Notes: a model not told the origin generated them from the sequence alone. 64,000 bases of DNA from Paenibacillus stellifer (GCF_000758685.1 NZ_CP009286.1:4308501-4372500), one strand, 5' to 3'. Numbered from the stretch's first letter, positions 29,184 to 39,061 are shown. Made by a program: numbers and translations.

Positions 29184-30820
29184 ATGAAAGAAGTGCACAA
29201 AGCTGAGATTGGGTTCACACGCAAAGTATGGGGTTTGTTCCTCGCGCTGGTGATGCTGTCCGGCATCGGCTTGTTACCGGCTTTCAAGGTTCAAGCAGCA
29301 GGCACGACCATAGCCTCAATGGCTTATTTCTCGGCAGCGGACGGGCCTGTCATCACCAAATCCGGAGTGGGACAAGCCAGTTACGGTTTTGTTATGCCGG
29401 TCTTCAACGGAGGCGCCGCCAGTTGGAGCGACGTTTCCGGCGATTTGGGTGTTAATGTGAAGGTTGGTGGCAATTGGGTAGATATCGACAGCGCAGGCGG
29501 GTATGTCTATAACCAGAACTGGGGGCACTGGAGCGACGGCGGCATGAATGGCTACTGGTTCACGCTCACGGCCACCACAGAAATTCAGCCGTACTCCAAA
29601 GCCAATAGCGGAGTTACGCTCGATTATACGCTGGTGTTTCAGAATGTTAACAAGACCGCCATCACGTCGATGACGCCGACACAGGGTCCGGAGCTTACGG
29701 CGAGCTTCACCGGCGGAGCCGGGTTTACGTATCCGGTAATCAACAATGATTCAGGCCTTATCTATGATGCGGTAGCCGACGATTTGAAGCTGTACGTCAA
29801 GCCGGTGGGCAGCAGCGAGTGGATCGACGTCGACAACAATGCGGCCAGCGGCTGGATTTATGACAGCAATTTCGGTCAATTTACCGAAGGGGGCAAACTG
29901 GAGTCGAAGACCACTTCCGCCAGCCTCATTTACACGATCAATTTCAATGAGCCTGTGCGCAATTCGTTCGTCATCTCTGCCTACGACGGCACCACCTACA
30001 CGGCGGACAACAGCGGAGCCATCGGCTTGCCGTTGCCCAAAATCGATGGGGGCGCGCCGATCGGCAGCGAACTGGGCAACTTCATGTATCAGATCAAAAA
30101 AGACGGGCAATGGGTCGATCTCAGCAGCTCCAGCCAGAGCGGATTTCTCTATGCCGGCAACGGCTACAATAATATGTCCGCCGCCAACCAGTGGGGATAC
30201 TGGGACGACTACATCTACGGCCTGTGGTTCAAGCCTATCCAGGAGAACATGGAAATCCGTATCGGCTACCCGTTAAACGGGCAGTCCGGCGGAGATGTCG
30301 GCAGCAACTATGTATACTACAACTTCATCGGCAACCCTAATGCACCGCGTCCCGATGAATCCGATCAGAACGACATCGCCGTTGGAACGCCATCGCCATT
30401 GGAACGCCATCCGATCCGGCCATCGCCGGCATGAATCTCATCTGGCAGGATGAATTCAACGGCACCGCGCTCGATACAAGCAAATGGAATTATGAAACGG
30501 GCTATTACCTCAGCGAAGATCCCAACACCTGGGGCTGGGGCAATGCGGAGCTGCAGCATTACACGAACAGCACGCAGAACATATTCGTGACCGATGGACA
30601 GCTGAACATCCGGGCGTTGAACGATCACCGTTCGTTCCCGCAGGACCCGAACCGGTACGCCCAATATTCCTCCGGCAAAATCAACACCAAGAACGTTATG
30701 TCCCTGAAATACGGCCGGGTAGACATTCGCGCCAAGCTGCCCACCGGCGACGGCATCTGGCCGGCGCTCTGGATGCTGCCGGAGGATTCCGTGTACGGGA
30801 CCTGGGCCGCATCCGGCGAG
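29184..30820 (+). pseudogene. Broken GH16 beta-1,3-glucanase (laminarinase)
   Basis: Secreted laminarinase remnant. The first part (29184-30434) has a signal peptide ending VQA-AG and three similar ~100-residue modules, each with W-[IV]-D-[IL] and G-[YWF]-[IL]-Y motifs, probably glucan-binding. The catalytic part (from ~30413) reads MNLIWQDEFNGTALDTSKWN, YETGYYLSEDPNTWGWGNAE and GDGIWPALWMLPEDSVYGTW in another frame. A 17-bp tandem duplication at 30374-30407 causes the shift: removing one copy joins the frames as VGTPSDPAIAGMNLIWQDEF. The reading then ends at WAASGE, the first residue of the GE-I-D-x-x-E catalytic motif; everything downstream is deleted. Confidence 0.9.
30374..30407 (+). repeat. 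17-bp tandem duplication causing frameshift
   Basis: Two copies of CATCGCCRTTGGAACGC differing at one base. Because 17 is not a multiple of three it breaks the glucanase frame. Confidence 0.92.
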
Positions 30821-30851
30821 CGATGCCCCAGGGCCATCGCTTGGTTGTTTT
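30819..30851 (+). terminator. Terminator abutting the truncated glucanase
   Basis: AGCGATG, nine-base loop, CATCGCT, then TTGGTTGTTTTT on the plus strand. It starts at the very last glucanase-like codon, as if an internal deletion joined the gene to its old terminator. Confidence 0.7.
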
Positions 30852-30880
30852 TAGTCAGAAAGAGATATTTGACTACCACT

Positions 30881-32101
30881 TTAGCCAGGTATATCTTGCA
30901 AGAAGTTTTCGGATGTCATGCCGTCGCGCCGTATTTCTGCCTTCACCTTAACGGTCACTTCCGCCCTGACGAACTCATCGTCCCATTTCGACCTCACTTT
31001 CTTGAATGCTTGATAATGGCTGCGCATCAATTCCTCGCCGAACCCGAATATATCGACGCCGTATTTCTTCTGCACCTTGGCAATCGTTGCTTCGACATGG
31101 TCTTGGATTTCCTTCTCCGTCAACTTGCGCACTTGATCAAATCCGGATATCTTCCTTAGCATTATCCATTCACATTGGTTCTCGCTTACGGTCCCCTCGA
31201 CATTGATACGGATTCTAATCTTGGGACGATTGCCGTCATAATCAACTTCCAGGTGCGTCTTGGACCTCCCAACTCGCACCTGGACATATTGACCTTTGCC
31301 ACATTGTACCGTTAGCGAAGTGTTCTTGATCCGATCCTGGGTCCACAATAAATCTCGTGTCTCTTCTGTGCTCAAATGGCCAACCAGCTTCGCTCTGCGC
31401 ATAACGGCTGTCCCGTCGCTAATCATTTCGGTTGGCGAATCGGTATTCTTTCCGGCGTCAACAGCATGCTGTCGTTCACTTGGATGCTCAATCGTCATGG
31501 ACGACATCACTGGCTGCCGGCCCTCTGACGTAATTGCCGCAATGAATTGCTTCAAGTTCGTATTCGGCGAACCTCCCCAGTTCGCCTCAACCGAATCGAG
31601 TCCCATACGGATTTTCACAGCCGATACCCTGCTCTCCGGGACATAGAGCTTGGTGAACTCCGGTGCAGCTACTTGGTGGGCTGCAACGAGTTGAATATCG
31701 TTCCGGATGTCCTTCATCGATTCGAGAAACTCAAAGAAAAGAATGCCTTTGTCGGTTTCGAGCAGCTTGGCATCCATAATGAGCAGCATCATATGGCTTA
31801 GCTCCAGCTTGCGGGACGTCTTCCGCTCGATACGGCTGAATGCTTGGTCCATCGTATTCCCTTCCGCGTCGACGGAGAACGTTGGACTATTGCCTTTAGC
31901 ACGGTCGGATACGAACTCCAGTGGATTAATCATCTGCAGATAAACATGGTAATTCGCTTGATCGCCGACCGTCACGGACATACTGCTTACGATGATGTAC
32001 TCGTTCGCCGAACGCATGTCCCAGCAGCCCGTCAAGACCAGACCGAACACACAAAGTGTAAAAAGCAGCCTAATCACTACTCGTGCATTGCTCCCGATCA
32101 T
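30881..32101 (-). CDS. Ger(x)C family spore germination lipoprotein
   Basis: C subunit of a nutrient germinant receptor, anchored to the outer face of the spore inner membrane. The 406-residue protein has a lipoprotein signal (LVLTGCWDMRSANEY) with the GCWD motif typical of GerC, and the conserved C-terminal block ending FQDIPG-like with GFGEELMRSHYQAFKKVR. ATG overlaps the gerA-type stop by four bases. Confidence 0.92.
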   Translation of the reverse strand: MIGSNARVVIRLLFTLCVFGLVLTGCWDMRSANEYIIVSSMSVTVGDQANYHVYLQMINPLEFVSDRAKGNSPTFSVDAEGNTMDQAFSRIERKTSRKLELSHMMLLIMDAKLLETDKGILFFEFLESMKDIRNDIQLVAAHQVAAPEFTKLYVPESRVSAVKIRMGLDSVEANWGGSPNTNLKQFIAAITSEGRQPVMSSMTIEHPSERQHAVDAGKNTDSPTEMISDGTAVMRRAKLVGHLSTEETRDLLWTQDRIKNTSLTVQCGKGQYVQVRVGRSKTHLEVDYDGNRPKIRIRINVEGTVSENQCEWIMLRKISGFDQVRKLTEKEIQDHVEATIAKVQKKYGVDIFGFGEELMRSHYQAFKKVRSKWDDEFVRAEVTVKVKAEIRRDGMTSENFLQDIPG

Positions 32102-33567
32102 TTCGATGTATCCTTGTTCATATCCGATATTCGAACCAACAAATCTTTCTGCTGCTTCAATCGAAGCGGAGCGAAAGGCTTAAGGTAAGGAACACCGAAA
32201 GAGTGCAGGCTGGCCAGATGGATGACTATGACAGCCGTGCCTAAGAAGACGCCGTAAATACCTAATATTGAACTGAGCAGCAGCAATCCGAAACGGATGA
32301 TTCGAGCTGTATTGCTGAATTCATAATGAGGCGTGACCAATCCGCACAACTCTGCTGCAGCTACAACGATCAGTATAATACTCGATACGATCCCGGCTTG
32401 AACAGCCGCTTGTCCGAGTATAATCGCTCCGGCGAGAGGAACAGCTTGGCCGATGTTTTTCGGCACCCGGGTGCCGGCCTCTCTAATCACCTCAAATATG
32501 AGCGTCATCGCGATAAGTATAAAGCCTGTTGGAAAGGGCGAGCCTTGTTCTTGCCCGCTGACGGAGTAGAGCAAGGTTGTCGGAATCATCTGCGAATGAT
32601 AGTTGATCACGCAGAGATAATAGGCGGGCAAGAACAGAGATATCAGAAAGGCAGCATGCCGCAGCGGCCGAATCATTTGGGCAAAAAGAGGCTGGAAGTA
32701 ATAGTCGCTGGCTGATATGAAAAAATGGCCGTATACGGCCGGTCCGACAAGAACAAAAGGACTACCGTCCACAATGACAGCGCAGTTGCCTTCCACCAAC
32801 ATGGACGCCACCGTGTCCGGTCTCTCCACATCCAGCAATGTCGGGAAGAACAAGGAGCCCTTATCTTTAATCAACTGCTCTACATTGCCGGAATCATATA
32901 TAGCCTTCGCCTTAATCGCATTTAATCGTGAACGGAAATCAGACACAAGTGAGGCTTCAGCTGCGTTCTCCAAGTAGACTAAGCTAATCGAAGTTCCGGT
33001 CTCTTCCCCTGCTGTGAACGACTCGATCCGAAGGAGTGGATTTCGCAGTCGCCGCCGTATCAATGAGAGGTTTGTATCCATCGCTTCCGTGAAGGCATCA
33101 TCAGAGCCGCGGTCTACACGCTGGGTCTTCGGTTCTTCGATCGATCGGGCCGCTATGCCGCCAACCTCGATGCATAAGACTTGGTTGACGCCCTCAGCCA
33201 TGAGGATTGCATCGCCAGCTAACATTCGCTCGGCTGCTTCACGAATAGTTGCCGCATAGACAAACGGAAGAACGCCTAACTTATCTTGCCGTATTTTCTC
33301 CAACTGCCGGAATTGAAGTGGACTTCCTTCTGCCGTTGCCTCCTCCATAAGAGGGATAAGCAGCTTATCTGTCATCGTCTTGGAATCACCCATCGTCTTG
33401 AGCACGCACATGTAGCCATCCGCTGTGCCGATTCGGATCGCCGTAGACTGAAAATCAACCGGATTGCCGAACAATTCGCGCAATTGAAGCAGCGTCTCCT
33501 TAGGATCTGTACTGAGCGCGGAAGTATATCGGCTCTCCTGCTTTCGTTCGTTCCATCCTGCCTTCAC
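32098..33567 (-). CDS. GerA family spore germination protein
   Basis: A subunit of the germinant receptor, 489 residues. A cytosolic N-terminal domain (to ~residue 280) precedes four to five membrane helices; conserved GerA blocks include VEGNCAVIVDGSPFVLVGP, FPTGFILIAMTLIFEVIREAG and RVPKNIGQAVPLAGAIILGQA. GTG start with GGTGG six bases upstream, overlapping the gerB-type stop by four bases. Confidence 0.95.
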   Translation of the reverse strand: MKAGWNERKQESRYTSALSTDPKETLLQLRELFGNPVDFQSTAIRIGTADGYMCVLKTMGDSKTMTDKLLIPLMEEATAEGSPLQFRQLEKIRQDKLGVLPFVYAATIREAAERMLAGDAILMAEGVNQVLCIEVGGIAARSIEEPKTQRVDRGSDDAFTEAMDTNLSLIRRRLRNPLLRIESFTAGEETGTSISLVYLENAAEASLVSDFRSRLNAIKAKAIYDSGNVEQLIKDKGSLFFPTLLDVERPDTVASMLVEGNCAVIVDGSPFVLVGPAVYGHFFISASDYYFQPLFAQMIRPLRHAAFLISLFLPAYYLCVINYHSQMIPTTLLYSVSGQEQGSPFPTGFILIAMTLIFEVIREAGTRVPKNIGQAVPLAGAIILGQAAVQAGIVSSIILIVVAAAELCGLVTPHYEFSNTARIIRFGLLLLSSILGIYGVFLGTAVIVIHLASLHSFGVPYLKPFAPLRLKQQKDLLVRISDMNKDTSK

Positions 33568-34679
33568 AGTGATCCACCTTTCTTGACGCGTCCAGCGCGT
33601 TTCACACGAAGCATAATGAACATGATGAGGGGGATGACCAGCTGCATCGGAATATGCACATAGATAGACGCGAACGAGAGCCCTTCACTGATATGCTCCG
33701 CAAACGTGTTCGCAATATTAATCGAGAGTATGGCTACAAGACATGCGATCGGAAATGCCGATGTGCGATAAGGGATCCTGCATAAGTGCTCAATGCCCTT
33801 AAGCGCGCCAAACATAAACAGAGAGACCTTCACAAGAATCGTTATGAACATAACGAAGACAACGACCATATCCATCCGTTCGAAAAAGTAACCAAATGAA
33901 ACGTCCCTCACCGTAACCAGAAAAGGGAAGTTCGTGCGTCCCTTCATTTTCACACCGAGAGATACCGTCTCCAGAACTGCCGCGCCTGACAGAATCAATC
34001 CGGAAATGCCGATAGCGGTACTGGATACTGCACCAACACGAGGGGCTGGGGCTATGTACTGCATAAATACGAGAAATACAACCAATTCGCCGAAAGGAAA
34101 TGTGATTAGAGTTGGGAAGATGGAAGACGCAACCGGCATAAGCCCATCCCCTAGCACCGGTTTCAAATAATGGAATTGATAATCGCGGTCGATCAGAATC
34201 AACAGGAACAGAACGAGGATAATACCCATAATAAGTGGGAAAAAGAATTCTGCCGTTCTGATAATAACGCCGAACCCAAGCCAGATCATGTAAGCAATGA
34301 CCATCGAGAAGGTAAACGCAAGCACCTCAATTGGCGTATCTTCAAGCACTGCATTCGATAACAATTCAAGAAGATCGCGCATTACTCTCGCTGCATCATA
34401 TAAAAAATAAACAACATAGATAGCAATGATGAAGCTTCCCAGCCAACGCCCGAACGATATTCGAACAAGCTCGAACAGGTCGTATGAAGGCTGCTTCGCT
34501 TGCAGCAATCGATAAAAGGCAAATAGACCCACTCCAAATACAGTGGTTGCGGCAATCGAAATCCAGGCATCCTGCCTTGCGGAAGATCCCGCATTCATTA
34601 CAATGGCGCTTCCTAATTCGAACAACACCGTGACGGCAAATAACTGCCAGGGCGAGACAACGAATCTTGCCTCTTTCAT
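33564..34679 (-). CDS. GerB-type endospore germination permease
   Basis: B subunit of the receptor, APC-superfamily membrane protein of 371 residues with about ten helices; it starts SPWQLFAVTVLFELGSAIVM, which is typical. Believed to bind the germinant. Here it precedes the A and C genes (order B-A-C) instead of the more common A-B-C. Confidence 0.93.
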   Translation of the reverse strand: MKEARFVVSPWQLFAVTVLFELGSAIVMNAGSSARQDAWISIAATTVFGVGLFAFYRLLQAKQPSYDLFELVRISFGRWLGSFIIAIYVVYFLYDAARVMRDLLELLSNAVLEDTPIEVLAFTFSMVIAYMIWLGFGVIIRTAEFFFPLIMGIILVLFLLILIDRDYQFHYLKPVLGDGLMPVASSIFPTLITFPFGELVVFLVFMQYIAPAPRVGAVSSTAIGISGLILSGAAVLETVSLGVKMKGRTNFPFLVTVRDVSFGYFFERMDMVVVFVMFITILVKVSLFMFGALKGIEHLCRIPYRTSAFPIACLVAILSINIANTFAEHISEGLSFASIYVHIPMQLVIPLIMFIMLRVKRAGRVKKGGSL

Positions 34680-34697
34680 ACCGCCGCCTCCATTCGA

Positions 34698-34898
34698 TTA
34701 ATTCTGCTTCCGCGCAGCATTTAGGCGCCAATCCTTCCATATGCAGTAAGACAAGCCAATGGCAAATATTGCAATTTGGTAGTAAGCTCCATTTATCGAG
34801 AGCACTGTGATCTCTTTCTTCTCCAATCCGATAACATCAATCAGATAAATGAACGCGAACATAATAGAAGTGATCATTAAAAAAACGGCAGTAAGCAA
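34698..34898 (-). CDS. Small two-helix protein, possible germination D subunit
   Basis: A 66-residue protein with two predicted membrane helices (LTAVFLMITSIMFAFIYLID; YYQIAIFAIGLSYCIWKDW) and a basic tail RLNAARKQN. It lies 18 bases upstream of the gerB-type gene on the same strand. Small two-helix D proteins accompany several germinant receptor operons in Bacillus. The start is uncertain (TTG at 34898 with only a weak GTGAG ahead; ATG at 34877 lacks a site). Confidence 0.6.
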   Translation of the reverse strand: MLTAVFLMITSIMFAFIYLIDVIGLEKKEITVLSINGAYYQIAIFAIGLSYCIWKDWRLNAARKQN

Positions 34899-35012
34899 TA
34901 TGGATGCATCTCACTTTCATAGAAATGATGTCCATCCCATTGTCCCTCAACGGCTCATTATTTATGCAAAGTAAAGACTTCCTAGTCGGTTCAAAAAACT
35001 AATCTCCGCGCA

Positions 35013-35052
35013 AAAAAACCGACGTTGGTTGCTTGCCAACGTCGGTTTTACT
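35013..35052. terminator. Bidirectional terminator
   Basis: CCGACGTTGG and CCAACGTCGG around a seven-base loop, with A run before and T run after, usable on both strands. Serves the minus-strand fragments to its right. Confidence 0.85.
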
Positions 35053-35116
35053 TTTACTAAACTTATATGTCTATCCAGTGCCTATTCTACTTTCACTATC
35101 TACCCCAGTTAGAGCC

Positions 35117-35437
35117 TTAAATCAAACCCGCTTTGCTGAGCAGGCGCTGGACTAGTGTCGTAACTTCCGCCCGGGTAACAGACTGCTGCGGAGCAAGCCG
35201 GTTCCCCGGCAGACCGTTAATCAGACCGGCCTGTATGTTAGCTTCCGCCGCTTCGCGCGCCCAGACTGGAATATCCTCCTGATCGGCAAACTGCTGCAGA
35301 ACAGCCGCATTTGATGCAGTCCCGGAATTCAGTTGGGTCAACTCCATAGCCCGCAACAGCATGAGCATGGCTTCGGCACGGGTGATCTCCTGCTGCGGCC
35401 GGAACGTGTTGTCGTCGGTTTCTAAGTATGAACTCAC
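35117..35437 (-). pseudogene. SLH-domain fragment, 3' end of a surface protein gene
   Basis: 106 residues covering the end of two S-layer homology repeats (DNTFRPQQEITRAEAMLMLL; LAPQQSVTRAEVTTLVQRLL). There is no signal peptide or preceding domain, and the frame opens directly at the csaA stop (GTGA overlap), so this is the tail of a larger gene joined here by a deletion or rearrangement. Confidence 0.75.
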
Positions 35438-35766
35438 CCAATCGGTGTTCCATCTGGCAGGTCAGTATCCGCTTTTAATAGAACAACATCTCCCTTGTCG
35501 GGTATTCCCCCAAGAACCAATACTTCTGAATTAAACCCGGCTATACGACGCGGAGGAAAATTGACTACCCCGATCACCTGCCGCCCAATAATATCTTCGG
35601 CTGTATATCTCTTTGTAATTTGTGCACTTGATGTTTTGATTCCGATTTCTGGTCCAAAATTAATCTCAAGCTTGATCGCAGGCACTTTTGCTTTTGCGAA
35701 AAACTCAGCTTTAATAATTGTCCCAACTCGAATATCCAGTTTCAAAAAATCATCGATCGTTGCCAT
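35434..35766 (-). CDS. csaA: CsaA, tRNA-binding-domain chaperone
   Basis: A 110-residue OB-fold protein, the same length and very similar to Bacillus subtilis CsaA, which helps protein export and binds tRNA-like structures. Landmarks: [58 protein letters not shown]. The ATG at 35766 has AGGTGA eight bases upstream; an ATG at 35778 lacks spacing. It is the only intact gene in a strip of fragments. Confidence 0.92.
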   Translation of the reverse strand: MATIDDFLKLDIRVGTIIKAEFFAKAKVPAIKLEINFGPEIGIKTSSAQITKRYTAEDIIGRQVIGVVNFPPRRIAGFNSEVLVLGGIPDKGDVVLLKADTDLPDGTPIG

Positions 35767-35796
35767 ACAAGCATTCACCTCATCTATTGTCTTTTC

Positions 35797-36000
35797 TTAG
35801 GCAAGAATTATTGCCAGAACAGGCTCTCCAATAACACCTACAGAAACAGTAGTCGCTCCAATGGATTTTAACAACAGATTAAAAATATACTGTCCAAAAA
35901 TAGTTGGGATTAGCGCCAGCAAAAAGAAATAGGTCCAATCTGAAAAATGTAAATCAGCAAGACGCTCCCGCCTAGAAAAAATTGATATGAAAAATAACTG
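35797..36000 (-). pseudogene. EamA/DMT transporter fragment
   Basis: About 65 codons reading DWTYFFLLALIPTIFGQYIF then LLLKSIGATTVSVGVIGEPV, the penultimate helices of an EamA-type permease. Both ends are missing: the usual final helix is replaced by a stop, and the upstream part is absent beyond the junction near 36000. Confidence 0.75.
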
Positions 36001-36011
36001 GGGGTGGGAGT

Positions 36012-36173
36012 ATGAGGTTAGTCGCGCATTTGAGTGTTTCGGAATGCACCCGGAGCTTTAAGAGAACCATTCATATGACACCTTACGACTACTTAATTAA
36101 GTACCGCATCAAGAAGAGCAGCGAGTTATTGCTCTCAACAGACTCACCAAATGGTATATATTCAGTTTCGATG
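36012..36173 (+). pseudogene. AraC-family regulator fragment
   Basis: Codons read SFKRTIHMTPYDYLIKYRIK then KSSELLLSTD, the second helix-turn-helix of an AraC protein. A few residues are lost after VSEC, the helix after LLLSTD is replaced, and the frame then runs into the end of the nitroreductase gene. A relic. Confidence 0.75.
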
Positions 36174-36956
36174 CTAATCGTTATTGTTCATAAAATTCTG
36201 CTTCTCTATGTAATTCAGCACGGTCTGCGAGAACTCGAGGTGAGATTCTTTCGTATATTTAGCAACCGTATAGATTTGGGCAAGGTTCTTTAATCCCAAT
36301 CGTTCGGTCATTTCTTTGAGCCGAGGGATATCCATATAGCGCTGCCATCCCTTTTCGTTTCTTTCTGCATAGATGTCTTGAATCTCTTCATCCGAATAAT
36401 CCTGATACTGCTCATAATGAACAAGCCCATGCTTCGGCAAGCGGTCACGCAGCGCAGGAGCTTCTGCAGGGTATCCCAATGAATAACCGACAATCGGGAC
36501 GACATTGGGCGGCAGGTTCAGCAGTTCACCAATCTGGTCGCAGTTGGCAAGCGTTGAACCCATGTAACAAATGCCTAGTCCCGCATTCTCTGCTGCCAGC
36601 GCACAGTTCTGTGCGGCCAGACATGCATCTACGGCTCCGATCATGAAGCTCATGAAATTGTCAAAATGCACAGGTGCATCCTGGAGCATCAGCCATTTTC
36701 TCATTCTATTGAAGTCAGCACAAAAGGTTAAAAGAACAGGAGCATCGACCACCATCGATTGCTCCATATGTGCGGTATATAGCTTATTCTTCAGCTCTTT
36801 GTCTCTCGTTACAATGATGGAGTATGGCTGCATATTACCGCTTGAAGACGCACGAATACCGGCATCCAATATTTGCTCCAAAAGCTCCTGGCTTACTTCC
36901 CTGTCTTCATATTCCCGTATAGATCTATGTCCGTGTATGACATCATGTAATTCCAA
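36174..36956 (-). CDS. Nitroreductase family protein, NfsA/FRP-like
   Basis: FMN-dependent NAD(P)H oxidoreductase of about 260 residues. FMN-binding pattern HRSIREY at the N-terminus, SSSGNMQPYSIIV, and the GLGICYMG(S/T) block near residue 150; C-terminal extension typical of NfsA-like members. Start chosen at TTG 36956 because AGGAG lies seven bases upstream; GTG at 36965 directly touches that site. Substrate unknown. Confidence 0.88.
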   Translation of the reverse strand: MELHDVIHGHRSIREYEDREVSQELLEQILDAGIRASSSGNMQPYSIIVTRDKELKNKLYTAHMEQSMVVDAPVLLTFCADFNRMRKWLMLQDAPVHFDNFMSFMIGAVDACLAAQNCALAAENAGLGICYMGSTLANCDQIGELLNLPPNVVPIVGYSLGYPAEAPALRDRLPKHGLVHYEQYQDYSDEEIQDIYAERNEKGWQRYMDIPRLKEMTERLGLKNLAQIYTVAKYTKESHLEFSQTVLNYIEKQNFMNNND

Positions 36957-37138
36957 AACTCCCACTCCTTCAAAATATCGTTAGCAATTTGTTCTGTTCT
37001 CATTTTATCGAATCTTTTTAACCGGTGTCCAATACTCGACTTCATTTCTTCTGTTACAGCTTGCTTCGCTAAGCTGAAACTCGATTTCAGGTCGGTTCTT
37101 ATGATAAGGTTCTCCGCAATGTCAGTACCGTCAAGTCT

Positions 37139-37167
37139 TAAGGGCCATCCTAAACGGATGGCCCTTT
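37139..37167. terminator. Hairpin terminator after the GGDEF gene
   Basis: AGGGCCATCC and GGATGGCCCT around a five-base loop; T run is clearer on the plus strand, but it stands directly after the minus-strand GGDEF stop. Confidence 0.65.
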
Positions 37168-37172
37168 CATTT

Positions 37173-38357
37173 TCAACGATCACCATTTAGTGAAGCTTCC
37201 CTTTCAAACACGCGTATCGCGTTCCGCACTTCCTTGGCTTTATACAGAGCATGGTCCGAGTGGGTAAAAAGACGTACGGTATCCACCTGCTCGGAATATT
37301 CGGACAATCCAAAGCTGACCGTCATACTTAAGAGAGGCATATTCTCAAATTTCAGCTCGCTTACTTTGACCCGGATGTGCTCACAAATCTGTAACGCTGC
37401 ATCCATGGTAACATTACGAAACAGCAGACAAAACTCATCGCCCCCATAACGGAAAGGGACAGCATTACGACTGTTTTCCTTAAGCAACCTCGCGAATTCA
37501 ATCAGACAGCGATCACCCAGAGGATGTCCCCAGGTATCGTTGATTCCTTTAAAATTATCGATATCAGCAATCGCAAGGATGTATGTATGCTCCCGCCTCT
37601 CATCCTCCATATTCTTCAGCGAGTCATGCAGCGCTTTGCGGTTATAAATGCCGGTCGCTTCATCAATCTGCAGGCTGCGCTGCAGTTGCTGCCGTTCCAG
37701 TTCCATCTGGATGCTTGCCGTATTCTTTTTCTGCTCAAAACGGATAACCACCATGCAAACAACGGAAACGGAAAGCATTATGAAGAGGGATATCAAGAAA
37801 TCGCCCATCCGCAGCGTGCTGGAAAAAATACTGGCTTTGTCTACATCCCATTTAATGAATAATTCCGAAACAACAATCGCAGCAATGCTAAGAACCGCTG
37901 TGATGCCGGTCACGCGATAGCTGGCATAGATCGTCGTCATCATAATGGCCACCGTAAACATATAGTAGGTCGCGGTAAAAGCGCTGTGCGTAGTGAACAG
38001 AATGAAGCAAATAACGACCAAGACCAGTGAAATAATATAGATTTTCTGAGTCTGAGACAGCCACCTGGATTTCATCGCCGCCCTGTTCAGCCCAAGAAAT
38101 ATGAAGTTGATTCCGCTGGGAATCACGATAAACTTCAAAATAAACCGGGGGACGGTCGTGGTCAGCATATCGGAGTTCATCAGAAATACGCCCATGGCAC
38201 ATTCGATGATGAAGGCAAACAGCACCAGCCCTATGGTTGTTTTATAGTGCAGCGTAAGCCAGTCGTTATCGATTCTCGTATATTCCTTCTGTATTTCGTG
38301 GATGTGTAAGTCATCGTAGCTCTCTCTACTAACATCTAGCCCACGTCCTCTTTCCAC
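37173..38357 (-). CDS. Membrane diguanylate cyclase (GGDEF)
   Basis: Makes cyclic-di-GMP from two GTP. The 394-residue protein has six membrane helices in the first ~215 residues (from TIGLVLFAFIIECAMGVFL), a short linker, and a C-terminal GGDEF domain with intact active site RYGGDEFCLLF and substrate-side DIDNFKGINDTWGH. No RxxD inhibitory site at the usual position. GTG start with GGAGGG six bases upstream. The membrane sensor has no motif I recognise. Confidence 0.93.
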   Translation of the reverse strand: MERGRGLDVSRESYDDLHIHEIQKEYTRIDNDWLTLHYKTTIGLVLFAFIIECAMGVFLMNSDMLTTTVPRFILKFIVIPSGINFIFLGLNRAAMKSRWLSQTQKIYIISLVLVVICFILFTTHSAFTATYYMFTVAIMMTTIYASYRVTGITAVLSIAAIVVSELFIKWDVDKASIFSSTLRMGDFLISLFIMLSVSVVCMVVIRFEQKKNTASIQMELERQQLQRSLQIDEATGIYNRKALHDSLKNMEDERREHTYILAIADIDNFKGINDTWGHPLGDRCLIEFARLLKENSRNAVPFRYGGDEFCLLFRNVTMDAALQICEHIRVKVSELKFENMPLLSMTVSFGLSEYSEQVDTVRLFTHSDHALYKAKEVRNAIRVFEREASLNGDR

Positions 38358-38755
38358 ACTTGTCCCTCCATACTCTCTTGAAACATTCTCCTATTATACC
38401 TGTAGATTGATAAGAGAACTATCAAGGAAAGAAGTGGAAGTTAAAATTATGTAAAAAACGGCGAGGGACTCAAAGGGGGATCTTCATTTCTTGTATGGAT
38501 TGAACGCCATGCCCCTGGCTCTCAATCCGCCGAGAACGAGCGCTTGCACTCCATCGACTTTCATGTTATAGCATGAAAAACTTGCCGTTACTTATGATAC
38601 GGTTCAGCATATCATCTGTAGGGCGAAATTTGGGTGCCGCGGCGCATACAACATTCAATTCGTTCTATAGTCCATCGAAGAAAAGGCTTGGTTTGGCCTT
38701 CCATAAATTGTACAATAATATGTAATGAAGGTTTAATGAGCGGAGGCGAGTGTAC
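38358..38755. other. 400-bp gap with a possible gene relic
   Basis: Between divergent genes. On the minus strand 38484-38564 encodes MKVDGVQALVLGGLRARGMA followed by FNPYKK and a stop, which looks like the tail of a lost protein, but I cannot name it. A small hairpin (CTTTCATG/CATGAAA) lies at its start. TAATGAAGG sits near 38723. Confidence 0.35.
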
Positions 38756-39061
38756 GTGCTAGAGGTCAATCAACCAATTCCTCAAGACTTCACTCCATTT
38801 TTCTGGGATGTACATATGGAGGAGTTAGAACCAGCCGTTCACAGCCGCTTTATCATCGAGCGGCTTCTTAATGAAGGGGACCACCGTACCTTACAGTGGC
38901 TGTTTTCTACTTATAGCATGGAGGACATACTCCTGGCTGTCCGGAATAGCCGTAACTTGTCGCGCAAGACTGCTCGTTACTGGCAGCTTTATTTTAACCT
39001 CGAAGAGGAGGAAATGCGTTGTTTTGGAACGTCATTGACCAGACCAGACAATCTGTTCTAA
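38756..39061 (+). CDS. DUF6922-like partner of AbiEii toxin
   Basis: A 101-residue acidic protein (FFWDVHMEELEPAVHSRFII, ERLLNEGDHRTLQWLF) that matches my recollection of the small DUF6922 proteins preceding AbiEii-type nucleotidyltransferases. Its role as antitoxin or accessory is an inference. Start chosen at GTG 38756 with GGAGG nine bases upstream; GTG at 38750 is too close. It overlaps the next gene by 43 bases, so the two are translationally coupled. Confidence 0.75.
   Translation: MLEVNQPIPQDFTPFFWDVHMEELEPAVHSRFIIERLLNEGDHRTLQWLFSTYSMEDILLAVRNSRNLSRKTARYWQLYFNLEEEEMRCFGTSLTRPDNLF

Noticed and set aside
36893..37186. 97-codon minus-strand frame between the GGDEF and nitroreductase genes
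   Set aside because: Overlaps the nitroreductase start by about 70 bases and runs through the GGDEF terminator hairpin. Possibly relic coding sequence, but I cannot identify it.
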